Below, piece by piece: positions 1-11,694 of a DNA stretch of 64,000 nt. The DNA is from Hydractinia symbiolongicarpus (taxonomy: Eukaryota > Cnidaria > Hydrozoa > Anthoathecata > Hydractiniidae). The first letter of the stretch is position 1; each line of letters opens with the position of its first letter. The stretch is from contig NC_079876.1 of assembly GCF_029227915.1 (NCBI RefSeq), positions 7,380,001 to 7,444,000 on the forward strand. The letters are read 5' to 3'. A program made the translations under genes and the position numbers. Below the pieces are notes generated by a model that was not told the DNA's origin, ran no database searches, and saw nothing but the letters and a program-made list of their open reading frames with translations.

Positions 1-2842
1 TTACTCACAGGGTACTTTCTTTCTATACATTCGACTATACGGGCCAAGCCCGGGATTTACGGGAAATCGCGGGTTTTCGTTTGCCGGCGATTAAACTTCT
101 TTCATTAACCGTCTCATCAAAAATGTAAACATTTTTGAAAACTACAAGTCTCATGCGTTTTAGTGGTGAAAAAATAATTTAAAAAATCGTTCGGGAAATG
201 AGTTTACTCCTTGGGTACTTTCTTTGTATACTTTTGATTATACGGGTCGAGTCCGGGGTTTACGGGAAATGGCGGGTTTTCGTTTGCCGGCGATCAAACT
301 TCTTTTATTCAGCGTCTCATCAAAAATGAAAACATTTTTGAAAACTATAAGTCTCATGCGTTTTAGTGGTGAAAAGATAATTTAAAAAATCGTTTTGGAA
401 ATGAGTTTACTCACAGGGTACTTTCTTTGTATACATTCGACAATACCGGCCAAGCCCGGGATTTACGGGAAATCACGGGTTTTCGTTTGCCGGCGATTTA
501 ACCACTTTCATTAAGCGTCTCATCAAAAATGAAAACATTTCTGAAAACTACAAGTCTCATGCGTTTTAGTGGTGAAAAAATAATTTAAAAAATCGTTCGG
601 GAAATCAGTTTACTCCCTGGATACTTTCTTTGTATACTTTTGACTATACGGGCCGAGTCCGGGATTTACGGGAAGTCGCGGGTTTTCGTTTGCCGGCGTT
701 TAAACTTCTTTTATTCAGCGTCTCATCAAAAATGAAAACATTTTTAAAAACTACAAGTCTCATGGGCTTTAGTGGTGAAATAATAATTTAAAAAATCGTT
801 CGGGAAATGAGTTTACACCCTGGGTACTTTCTTTGTATACTTTTGACTATACGGGCCGAGTCCGGGATTTACGGGAAATGGCGGGTTTTCGTTTGCCGGC
901 GATCAATTTTCTTTTATTCAGCGTCTCATCAAAAATGAAAACATTTTTGAAAACTACAAGTCTCATGCGTTTTAGTGGTGAAAAGATAATTTAAAAAATC
1001 GTTTTGGAAATGAGTTTACTCACAGGGTACTTTCTTTGTATACATTCGACAATACCGGCCAAGCCCGGGATTTACGGGAAATCGCGGGTTTTCGTTTGCC
1101 GGCGATTAAACCACTTTTATTAAGCGTCTCATCAAAATTGAAAACATTTCTGAAAACTACAAGTCTCATGCGTTTTAGTGGTGAAAAAATAATTTAAAAA
1201 ATCGTTCGGGAAATCAGTTTACTCCCTGGGTACTTTCTTTGTATACTTTTGACTATACGGGCCGAGTCCGGGATTTACGGGAAGTCGCGGGTTTTCGTTT
1301 GCCGGCGTTCAAACTTCTTTTATTCAGCGTCTCATCAAAAATGAAAACATTTTTAAAAACTACAAGTCTCATGGGCTTTAGTGGTGAAATAATAATTTAA
1401 AAAATCGTTCGGGAAATGAGTTTACACCCTGGGTACTTTCTTTGTATACTTTTGACTATACGGGCCGAGTCCGGGATTTACGGGAAATCGCAGGTTTTCG
1501 TTTGCCGGCGATTAAACTTCTTTTATTCAGCGTCTCATCAAAAATGAAAACATTTTTGAAAACTACAAGACTCATGCGTTTTAGTGGTGAAAAAAAAATT
1601 TAAAAAATCGTTCGGGAAATGAGTTTACTCCTTGGGTACTTTCTTTGTATACTTTTGATTAAACAGGCCGAGTCCAGGGTTTACGGGATATGGCAGGTTT
1701 TCGTTTGCCGGCGATCAAACTTCTTTTATTCAGCGTCTCATCAAAAATGAAAACATTTTTGAAAACTACAAGTCTCATGCGTTTTAGTGGTGAAAAAATA
1801 TTTTAAAAAATCGTTCGGGAAATGAGTTTACTCCCTGGGTACTTTCTTTGTAAACTTTTGACTATACGGGCCGAGTCCGGGATTTAATGGAAGTCGCGGG
1901 TTTTCGTTTGCCGGCGTTTAAACTTCTTTTATTCAGCGTCTCATCAAAAATGAAAACATTTTTGAAAACTACAAGTCTCACGGGCTTTAGTGTTGAAATA
2001 ATAATTTAAAAAATCGTTCGGGAAATGAGTTTACACCCTGGGTACTTTCTTTGTATACTTTTGACTATACGGGCCGAGTCCGGGATTTACGGGAAATCGC
2101 AGGTTTTCGTTTGCCGGCGATTAAACTTCTTTTATTCAGCGTCTCATCAAAAATGAAAACATTTTTGAAAACTACAAGTCTCATGCGTTTTAGTGGTGAA
2201 AAAATAATTTAAAAAATCGTTCGGGAAATGAGTTTACTCCCTGGGTACTTTCCTTGTATACTTTTGACAATGCGGGCGGAGTCAGGGGTTTACGGGAAAT
2301 GGCGGGTTTTCGTTTGCCGGCGATTAAACTTCTTTTATTCAGCGTCTCATCAAAAATGAAAACATTTTTGAAAACTACAAGTCTAATGCGTTTTAGTGGT
2401 GAAAAAATAATTTAAAAAATCGTTCGGGAAATGAGTTTACTCCCTGGGTACTTTCTTTGTATACTTTTGATTAAACAGGCCGAGTCCAGGGTTTACGGGA
2501 TATGGCGGGTTTTCGTTTGCCGGCGATTAAACTTCTTTCATTCAGCGTCTCATCAAAAATGAAAACATTTTTAAAAACTACAAGTCTCATGGGCTTTAAT
2601 GGTGAAATAATAATTTAAAAAATCGTTCGCGAAATGAGTTTACCCCCTGGGTACTTTCTTTGTATACTTTTGACTATACGGGCCGAGTCCGGGATTTTCG
2701 GGAAATCGCAGGTTTTCGTTTGCCGGCGATTGAACTTCTTTCATTCAGCGTCTCATCAAAAATGAAAACATTTTTGAAAACTACAAGTCTCATGCGTTTT
2801 AGTGGTGAAAATATAATTTAAAAAATCGTTCGGGAAATGAGT
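1..2842. repeat. 14-monomer unit, copy 1 (2,842 bp)
   Basis: The sequence at 1 recurs at 2843, and 2,842 is exactly 14 x 203. The match holds for about the first 1,790 bases. Shared rare variants include CTTTCTATAC near 20/2862, AAATGTAAAC near 122, GGGTCGAG near 246, GGATACTTTC near 620 and the AAGACTCATG plus A-run near 1567. Eyeballed differences include CAATTTTC versus CAAACTTC near 902 and CAAAATTG versus CAAAAATG near 1133. Bases 1,791-2,842 have no counterpart in the shorter second copy. They contain private monomers with TTTAATGGAAG (near 1884) and GACAATGCGGGCGGAG (near 2267). The unit may extend left of the window. Confidence 0.85.
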
Positions 2843-4632
2843 TTACTCACAGGGTACTTTCTTTCTATACATTCGACTATACGGGCCAAGCCCGGGATTT
2901 ACGGGAAATCGCGGGTTTTCGTTTGCCGGCGATTAAACTTCTTTCATTAACCGTCTCATCAAAAATGTAAACATTTTTGAAAACTACAAGTCTCATGCGT
3001 TTTAGTGGTGAAAAAATAATTTAAAAAATCGTTCGGGAAATGAGTTTACTCCTTGGGTACTTTCTTTGTATACTTTTGATTATACGGGTCGAGTCCGGGG
3101 TTTACGGGAAATGGCGGGTTTTCGTTTGCCGGCGATCAAACTTCTTTTATTCAGCGTCTCATCAAAAATGAAAACATTTTTGAAAACTATAAGTCTCATG
3201 CGTTTTAGTGGTGAAAAGATAATTTAAAAAATCGTTTTGGAAATGAGTTTACTCACAGGGTACTTTCTTTGTATACATTCGACAATACCGGCCAAGCCCG
3301 GGATTTACGGGAAATCACGGGTTTTCGTTTGCCGGCGATTTAACCACTTTCATTAAGCGTCTCATCAAAAATGAAAACATTTCTGAAAACTACAAGTCTC
3401 ATGCGTTTTAGTGGTGAAAAAATAATTTAAAAAATCGTTCGGGAAATCAGTTTACTCCCTGGATACTTTCTTTGTATACTTTTGACTATACGGGCCGAGT
3501 CCGGGATTTACGGGAAGTCGCGGGTTTTCGTTTGCCGGCGTTTAAACTTCTTTTATTCAGCGTCTCATCAAAAATGAAAACATTTTTAAAAACTACAAGT
3601 CTCATGGGCTTTAGTGGTGAAATAATAATTTAAAAAATCGTTCGGGAAATGAGTTTACACCCTGGGTACTTTCTTTGTATACTTTTGACTATACGGGCCG
3701 AGTCCGGGATTTACGGGAAATGGCGGGTTTTCGTTTGCCGGCGATCAAACTTCTTTTATTCAGCGTCTCATCAAAAATGAAAACATTTTTGAAAACTACA
3801 AGTCTCATGCGTTTTAGTGGTGAAAAGATAATTTAAAAAATCGTTTTGGAAATGAGTTTACTCACAGGGTACTTTCTTTGTATACATTCGACAATACCGG
3901 CCAAGCCCGGGATTTACGGGAAATCGCGGGTTTTCGTTTGCCGGCGATTAAACCACTTTTATTAAGCGTCTCATCAAAAATGAAAACATTTCTGAAAACT
4001 ACAAGTCTCATGCGTTTTAGTGGTGAAAAAATAATTTAAAAAATCGTTCGGGAAATCAGTTTACTCCCTGGGTACTTTCTTTGTATACTTTTGACTATAC
4101 GGGCCGAGTCCGGGATTTACGGGAAGTCGCGGGTTTTCGTTTGCCGGCGTTCAAACTTCTTTTATTCAGCGTCTCATCAAAAATGAAAACATTTTTAAAA
4201 ACTACAAGTCTCATGGGCTTTAGTGGTGAAATAATAATTTAAAAAATCGTTCGGGAAATGAGTTTACACCCTGGGTACTTTCTTTGTATACTTTTGACTA
4301 TACGGGCCGAGTCCGGGATTTACGGGAAATCGCAGGTTTTCGTTTGCCGGCGATTAAACTTCTTTTATTCAGCGTCTCATCAAAAATGAAAACATTTTTG
4401 AAAACTACAAGACTCATGCGTTTTAGTGGTGAAAAAAAAATTTAAAAAATCGTTCGGGAAATGAGTTTACTCCTTGGGTACTTTCTTTGTATACTTTTGA
4501 TTAAACAGGCCGAGTCCAGGGTTTACGGGATATGGCAGGTTTTCGTTTGCCGGCGATCAAACTTCTTTTATTCAGCGTCTCATCAAAAATGAAAACATTT
4601 TTGAAAACTACAAGTCTCATGCGTTTTAGTGG
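2843..4632. repeat. 14-monomer unit, copy 2 (partial, ~1,790 bp)
   Basis: This is the repeat of 1-1,790 at a constant offset of 2,842 bp, with only a few differences. Homology stops at about 4,632. There copy 1 has a plain A-rich tail followed by an ACTCCCTGGG monomer, while this copy switches to an AAAAGATAATTT tail followed by a beta monomer (GACTTTACTCACAAGG). The break falls inside the AT-rich tail, as expected for out-of-register exchange in a tandem array. Confidence 0.8.
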
Positions 4633-6250
4633 TGAAAAGATAATTTAAAAAATCGTTTTGGAAATGACTTTACTCACAAGGTACTTTCTTTGTATACATT
4701 CGACAATACCGGCCAAGCCCGGGATTTACGGGAAATCGCGGGTTTTCGTTTGCAGGCGATTAAACCACTTTCATTAAGCGTCTCATCAAAAATGAAAACA
4801 TTTCTGAAAACTACAAGTCTCATGCGTTTTAGTGGTAAAAAAATAATTTAAAAAATCGTTCGAGAAATCAGTCTACTCCCTGGGTACATTCCTTGTATAC
4901 TTTTGACTATGCGGGCCGAGTCCGGGGTTTACGGGAAATGGCGGGTTTTCGTTTGCTGGCGATTAAACTTCTTTTATTCAGCGTCTCATCAAAAATGAAA
5001 ACATTTTTGAATACTACAAGTCTCATGGGCTTTAGTGGTGAAATAATAATTTAAAAAATCGTTCGGAAAATGAGTTTACCCCCTGGGTACTTTCTTTGTA
5101 TACTTTTGACTATAAGGGCCGAGTCCGGGATTTACGGGAAATCGCAGGTTTTCGTTTGCCGGCGATTAAACTTCTTTTATTCAGCGTCTCATCAAAAATG
5201 AAAACATTTTTGAAAACTACAAGTCACATGCGTTTTAGTGGTGAAAAAATAATTTAAAAAATCGTTCGGGAAATCAGTTTACTCCCTGGGTACATTCCTT
5301 GTATACTTTTGACTATGCGGGCCGAGTCCGGGGTTTACGGGAAATGGCGGGTTTTTGTTTGCTGGCGATTAAACTTCTTTTATTCAGCGTCTCATCAAAA
5401 ATGAAAACATTTTTGAATACTACAAGTCTCATGCGTTTTAGTTGTGAAAAAATAATTTAAAAAATCGTTCGGGAAATGAGTTTACTCCCTGGGTACTTTC
5501 TTTGTATACTTTTGATTAAACAGGCCGAGTCCAGGGTTTACGGGATATGGCGGATTTTTGTTTGCCGGCGATTAAACTTCTTTTATTCAGCGTCTCATCA
5601 AAAATGAAAACATTTTTGAAAACTACAAGTCCCATGCGTTTTAGTGGTAAAAAAATAATTTAAAAAATCGTTCGGGAAATGAGTTTACTCCCTGGGTACA
5701 TTCCTTGTATACTTTTGACTATGCGGGCCGAGTCCGGGGTTTACGGGAAATAGCGGGTTTTCGTTTGCTGGCGATTAAACTTCTTTTATTCAGCGTCTCA
5801 TCAAAAATGAAAACATTTTTGAATACTACAAGTCTCATGGGCTTTAGTGGTGAAATAATAATTTAAAAAATCGTTTGGAAAATGAGTTTACCCCCTGGGT
5901 ACTTTCTTTGTATCCTTTTGACTATACGTGCCGAGTCCGGGATTTACGGGAAGTCGCAGGTTTTCGTTTGCCGGCGATAAAAACTTCTTTTATTCAGCGT
6001 CTCATCAACATTTCTGAAAACTACAAGTCTCATGCGTTTTAGTGGTGAAAAAATAATTTAAAAAATCGTTTGGGAAATGAGTTTACTCACAGGGTACTTT
6101 CTTTGTATACATTCGACTATACGGGCCAAGCCCGGGATTTACGGGAAATCGCTGATTTTCGTTTGCCGGCGATTAAACTTCTTTCATTAACCGTCTCATC
6201 AAAAATGAAAACATTTTTGAAAACTACAAGTCTCATGCGTTTTAGTGGTG
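4445..6250. repeat. Older duplicated block, copy 1 (2 monomers deleted)
   Basis: This block matches 6,467-8,678, first at an offset of 2,022 bp and then, from about 4,985 onward, at 2,428 bp. The step of 406 bp is exactly two monomers, so this copy lacks two monomers that its partner has at about 7,030-7,435. Anchors are TCCTTGGG at 4471/6493, CAGTCTACTC at 4869/6891 and GTTCGGAAAA at 5061/7489. Unusual monomer types here carry ACATTCCTTG, GACTATGCGGG, GCTGGCG (loss of GCCGGC) and GAATACTAC. Confidence 0.75.
5875..6069. repeat. 195-bp deletion monomer (representative)
   Basis: This monomer is 8 bp shorter than standard. Around 6,001-6,015 it reads CATCAACATTTCTG where other monomers have the full dyad, a 9-bp loss that removes most of the left hairpin arm and the loop. 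It also has one extra A in GCGATAAAAAC, and the variants GTATCCTTTTGAC and ACGTGCC. The same variant recurs at 8303, 11137, 12549, 14977 and 31258 (195 bp) and at 35307 and 39359 (197 bp, with two extra T in the CTTTT run). All derive from one mutated monomer spread by duplication. Confidence 0.85.
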
Positions 6251-6264
6251 AAAATATAATTTAA
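6070..6264. repeat. Beta monomer with CGCTGATTTTCG variant (representative)
   Basis: This is a beta-type monomer (ACTCACAGGG, TATACATTCGAC, GCCAAGCCCGGG) with the private change CGCTGATTTTCG in place of CGCGGGTTTTCG and the CATTAACCG variant. The private change was seen at 6070, 8498, 12744, 15172, 31453, 35504 and 39556, each time right after a 195- or 197-bp monomer. The pair is a useful marker of the ancestral ~4-kb block. The 64-codon open frame here is a by-product of the repeat and not a gene call. Confidence 0.85.
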
Positions 6265-6466
6265 AAAATCGTTCGGGAAATGAGTTTACTTACAGGGTAC
6301 TTTCTTTGTATACATTCGAATATACGGGCCAAGCCCGGGATTTACGGGAAATCGCGGGTTTTCGTTTGCCGGCGATTAAACTTCTTTCATTAACCGTCTC
6401 ATCAAAAATGAAAACATTTTTGAAAACTACAAGTCTCATGCGTTTTAGTGGTGAAAAAATAATTTA

Positions 6467-8678
6467 AAAAATCGTTCGGGAAATGAGTTTACTCCTTGGG
6501 TACTTTCTTTGTATACTTTTGATTAAACAGGCCGAGTCCAGGGTTTACGGGATATGGCGGGTTTTCGTTTGCCGGCGATCAAACTTCTTTTATTCAGCGT
6601 CTCATCAAAAATGAAAACATTTTTGAAAACTACAAGTCTCATGCGTTTTAGTGGTGAAAAGATAATTTAAAAAATCGTTTTGGAAATGAGTTTACTCACA
6701 GGGTACTTTCTTTGTATACATTCGACAATACCGGCCAAGCCCGGGATTTACGGGAAATCGCGGGTTTTCGTTTGCAGGCGATTAAACCACTTTCATTAAG
6801 CGTCTCATCAAAAATGAAAACATTTCTGAAAACTACAAGTCTCATGCGTTTTAGTGGTAAAAAAATAATTTAAAAAATCGTTCGGGAAATCAGTCTACTC
6901 CCTGGGTACATTCCTTGTATACTTTTGACTATGCGGGCCGAGTCCGGGGTTTACGGGAAATGGCGGGTTTTCGTTTGCTGGCGATTAAACTTCTTTTATT
7001 CAGCGTCTCATCAAAAATGAAAACATTTTTGAATACTACAAGTCTCATGCGTTTTAGTTGTGAAAAAATAATTTAAAAAATCGTTCGGGAAATAAGTTTA
7101 CTCCCTGGGTACTTTCTTTGTATACTTTTGATTAAACAGGCCGAGTCCAGGGTTTACGGGATATGGCGGGTTTTCGTTTGCCGGCGATTAAACTTCTTTT
7201 ATTCAGCGTCTCATCAAAAATGAAAACATTTTTGAAAACTACAAGTCCCATGCGTTTTAGTGGTAAAAAAATAATTTAAAAAATCGTTCGGGAAATGAGT
7301 TTACTCCCTGGGTACATTCCTTGTATACTTTTGTCTATGCGGGCCGAGTCCGGGGTTTACGGGAAATGGCGGGTTTTCGTTTGCTGGCGATTAAACTTCT
7401 TTTATTCAGCGTCTCATCAAAAATGAAAACATTTTTGAATACTACAAGTCTCATGGGCTTTAGTGGTGAAATAATAATTTAAAAAATCGTTCGGAAAATG
7501 AGTTTATCCCCTGGGTACTTTCTTTGTATACTTTTGACTATACGGGCCGAGTCCGGGATTTACGGGAAATCGCAGGTTTTTGTTTGCCGGCGATTAAACT
7601 TCTTTTATTCAGCGTCTCATCAAAAATGAAAACATTTTTGAAAACTACAAGTCTCATGCGTTTTAGTGGTGAAAAAATAATTTAAAAAATCGTTCGGAAA
7701 ATCAGTTTACTCCCTGGGTACATTCCTTGTATACTTTTGACTATGCGGGCCGAGTCCGGGGTTTACGGGAAATGGCGGGTTTTTGTTTGCTGGCGATTAA
7801 ACTTCTTTTATTCAGCGTCTCATCAAAAATGAAAACATTTTTGAATACTACAAGTCTCATGCGTTTTAGTTGTGAAAAAATAATTTAAAAAATCGTTCGG
7901 GAAATGAGTTTACTCCCTGGGTACTTTCTTTGTATACTTTTGATTAAACAGGCCGAGTCCAGGGTTTACGGGATATGGCGGGTTTTCGTTTGCCGGCGAT
8001 TAAACTTCTTTTATTCAGCGTCTCATTAAAAATGAAAACATTTTTGAAAACTACAAGTCCCATGCGTTTTAGTGGTAAAAAAATAATTTAAAAAATCGTT
8101 CGGGAAATGAGTTTACTCCCTGGGTACATTCCTTGTATACTTTTGACTATGCGGGCCGAGTCCGGGGTTTACGGGAAATGGCGGGTTTTCGTTTGCTGGC
8201 GATTAAACTTCTTTTATTCAGCGTCTCATCAAAAATGAAAACATTTTTGAATACTACAAGTCTCATGGGCTTTAGTGGTGAAATAATAATTTAAAAAATC
8301 GTTTGGAAAATGAGTTTACCCCCTGGGTACTTTCTTTGTATCCTTTTGACTATACGTGCCGAGTCCGGGATTTACGGGAAGTCGCGGGTTTTCGTTTGCC
8401 GGCGATAAAAACTTCTTTTATTCAGCGTCTCATCAACATTTCTGAAAACTACAAGTCTCATGCGTTTTAGTGGTGAAAAAATAATTTAAAAAATCGTTTG
8501 GGAAATGAGTTTACTCACAGGGTACTTTCTTTGTATACATTCGACTATACGGGCCAAGCCCGGGATTTACGGGAAATCGCTGATTTTCGTTTGCCGGCGA
8601 TTAAACTTCTTTCATTAACCGTCTCATCAAAAATGAAAACATTTTTGAAAACTACAAGTCTCATGCGTTTTAGTGGTG
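6467..8678. repeat. Older duplicated block, copy 2 (full form)
   Basis: This is the partner of 4,445-6,250 and appears a third time at about 9,310-11,325 at an offset of 2,834 bp (anchors TCCTTGGG at 6493/9327, CAGTCTACTC at 6891/9725). It includes the alternation of ACATTCCTTG/TATGCGGG monomers with GATTAAACAGG/GGGATATGG monomers. It ends with the 195-bp deletion monomer (8303-8497) followed by the beta monomer with CGCTGATTTTCG at 8498. Confidence 0.75.
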
Positions 8679-9309
8679 AAAAAATAATTTAAAAAATCGT
8701 TCGGGAAATGAGTTTACTCCTTGGGTACTTTCTTTGTATGCTTTTGACTATACGGGTCGAGTCCAGGATTTACGGGAAGTCGCGGGTTTTTGTTTGCCGG
8801 CGATTAAACTTCTTTCATTAACCGTCTCATCAAAAATGAAAACATTTTTGAAAACTACAAGTCTCATGCGTTTTAGTGGTGAAAAAATAATTTAAAAAAT
8901 CGTTCGGGAAATGAGTTTACTCCTTGCGTACTTTTTTTGTATACTTTTGACTATACGGGCCGAGTCCGGGGTTTACGGGAAATGCCGGGTTTTCGTTTGC
9001 CGGCGATTAAACTTCTCTAATTCAGCGTCTCATCAAAAATGAAAACATTTTTGAAAACTACAAGTCTCATGCGTTTTATTGGTGAAAAGATAATTTAAAA
9101 AATCGTTTTGGAAATGAGTTTACTGACAGGGTACTTTCTTTGTATACATTCGACTATACCGGCCAAGCCCGAGATTTACGGGAAATCGCGGGTTTTCGTT
9201 TGCCGGCGATTAAACTTCTTTTATTCAGCGTCTCATCAAAAATGAAAACATTTTTGAAAACTACAAGACTCATGCGTTTTAGTGGTGAAAAAAAAATTTA
9301 AAAAATCGT

Positions 9310-11325
9310 TCGGGAAATGAGTTTACTCCTTGGGTACTTTCTTTGTATACTTTTGATTAAACAGGCCGAGTCCAGGGTTTACGGGATATGGCAGGTTTTC
9401 GTTTGCCGGCGATCAAACTTCTTTTATTCAGCGTCTCATCAAAAATGAAAACATTTTTGAAAACTACAAGTCTCATGCGTTTTAGTGGTGAAAAGATAAT
9501 TTAAAAAATCGTTTTGGAAATGACTTTACTCACAGGGTACTTTCTTTGTATACATTCGACAATACCGGCCAAGCCCGGGATTTACGGGAAATCGCGGGTT
9601 TTCGTTTGCAGGCGATTAAACCACTTTCATTAAGCGTCTCATCAAAAATGAAAACATTTCTGAAAACTACAAGTCTCATGCGTTTTAGTGGTAAAAAAAT
9701 AATTTAAAAAATCGTTCGGGAAATCAGTCTACTCCCTGGGTACATTCCTTGTATACTTTTGACTATGCGGGCCGAGTCCGGGGTTTACGGGAAATGGCGG
9801 GTTTTCGTTTGCTGGCGATTAAACTTCTTTTATTCAGCGTCTCATCAAAAATGAAAACATTTTTGAATACTACAAGTCTCATGCGTTTTAGTTGTGAAAA
9901 AATAATTTAAAAAATCGTTCGGGAAATAAGTTTACTCCCTGGGTACTTTCTTTGTATACTTTTGATTAAACAGGCCGAGTCCAGGGTTTACGGGATATGG
10001 CGGGTTTTCGTTTGCCGGCGATTAAACTTCTTTTATTCAGCGTCTCATCAAAAATGAAAACATTTTTGAAAACTACAAGTCCCATGCGTTTTAGTGGTAA
10101 AAAAATAATTTAAAAAATCGTTCGGGAAATGAGTTTACTCCCTGGGTACATTCCTTGTATACTTTTGACTATGCGGGCCGAGTCCGGGGTTTACGGGAAA
10201 TGGCGGGTTTTCGTTTGCTGGCGATTAAACTTCTTTTATTCAGCGTCTCATCAAAAATGAAAACATTTTTGAATACTACAAGTCTCATGGGCTTTAGTGG
10301 TGAAATAATAATTTAAAAAATCGTTCGGAAAATGAGTTTACCCCCTGGGTACTTTCTTTGTATACTTTTGACTATAAGGGCCGAGTCCGGGATTTACGGG
10401 AAATCGCAGGTTTTCGTTTGCCGGCGATTAAACTTCTTTTATTCAGCGTCTCATCAAAAATGAAAACATTTTTGAAAACTACAAGTCTCATGCGTTTTAG
10501 TGGTGAAAAAATAATTTAAAAAATCGTTCGGGAAATCAGTTTACTCCCTGGGTACATTCCTTGTATACTTTTGACTATGCGGGCCGAGTCCGGGGTTTAC
10601 GGGAAATGGCGGGTTTTTGTTTGCTGGCGATTAAACTTCTTTTATTCAGCGTCTCATCAAAAATGAAAACATTTTTGAATACTACAAGTCTCATGCGTTT
10701 TAGTTGTGAAAAAATAATTTAAAAAATCGTTCGGGAAATGAGTTTACTCCCTGGGTACTTTCTTTGTATCCTTTTGATTAAACAGGCCGAGTCCAGGGTT
10801 TACGGGATATGGCGGGTTTTCGTTTGCCGGCGATTAAACTTCTTTTATTCAGCGTCTCATCAAAAATGAAAACATTTTTGAAAACTACAAGTCCCATGCG
10901 TTTTAGTGGTAAAAAAATAATTTAAAAAATCGTTCGGGAAATGAGTTTACTCCCTGGGTACATTCCTTGTATACTTTTGACTATGCGGGCCGAGTCCGGG
11001 GTTTACGGGAAATAGCGGGTTTTCGTTTGCTGGCGATTAAACTTCTTTTATTCAGCGTCTCATCAAAAATGAAAACATTTTTGAATACTACAAGTCTCAT
11101 GGGCTTTAGTGGTGAAATAATAATTTAAAAAATCGTTTGGAAAATGAGTTTACCCCCTGGGTACTTTCTTTGTATCCTTTTGACTATACGTGCCGAGTCC
11201 GGGATTTACGGGAAGTCGCGGGTTTTCGTTTGCCGGCGATAAAAACTTCTTTTATTCAGCGTCTCATCAACATTTCTGAAAACTACAAGTCTCATGCGTT
11301 TTAGTGGTGAAAAAATAATTTAAAA
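9310..11325. repeat. Older duplicated block, copy 3
   Basis: This matches about 6,476-8,491 at a constant offset of 2,834 bp. It ends differently. After its 195-bp monomer (11137-11331) the next monomer starts TTCGGGAAATCAGTCTACTCC instead of the CGCTGATTTTCG beta monomer found after the other 195/197-bp copies. Copy 3 was therefore joined to a different register at about 11,330. The 9,210-9,840 stretch also matches 4,354-4,984 (offset 4,856, the sum of 2,022 and 2,834), consistent with serial duplication of one ancestor. Confidence 0.7.
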
Positions 11326-11694
11326 AATCGTTCGGGAAATCAGTCTACTCCCTGGGTACATTCCTTGTATACTTTTGACTATGCGGGCCGAGTCCGGGGT
11401 TTAAGGGAAATGGCGGGTTTTCGTTTGCTGGCGATTAAACTTCTTTTATTCAGCGTCTCATCAAAAATGAAAACATTTTTGAATACTACAAGTCTCATGC
11501 GTTTTAGTTGTGAAAAAATAATTTAAAAAATCGTTCGGGAAATAAGTTTACTCCCTGGGTACTTTCTTTGTATACTTTTGATTAAACAGGCCGAGTCCAG
11601 GGTTTACGGGATATGGCGGGTTTTCGTTTGCCGGCGATTAAACTTCTTTTATTCAGCGTCTCATCAAAAATGAAAACATTTTTGAAAACTACAA
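11326..11694. repeat. Junction segment between duplicated blocks
   Basis: This segment follows the pattern of 9,710-10,078 (offset 1,616 bp): a CAGTCTACTCC/TATGCGGG monomer, then an AAATAAGTTTACTCCC/GATTAAACAGG monomer. It then jumps to a GGGCTTTAGTGG tail where the source has CCCATGCGTTTTAGTGGT. One monomer is skipped, since the offset drops from 1,616 to 1,413. It is satellite only, with no other content. Confidence 0.6.
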
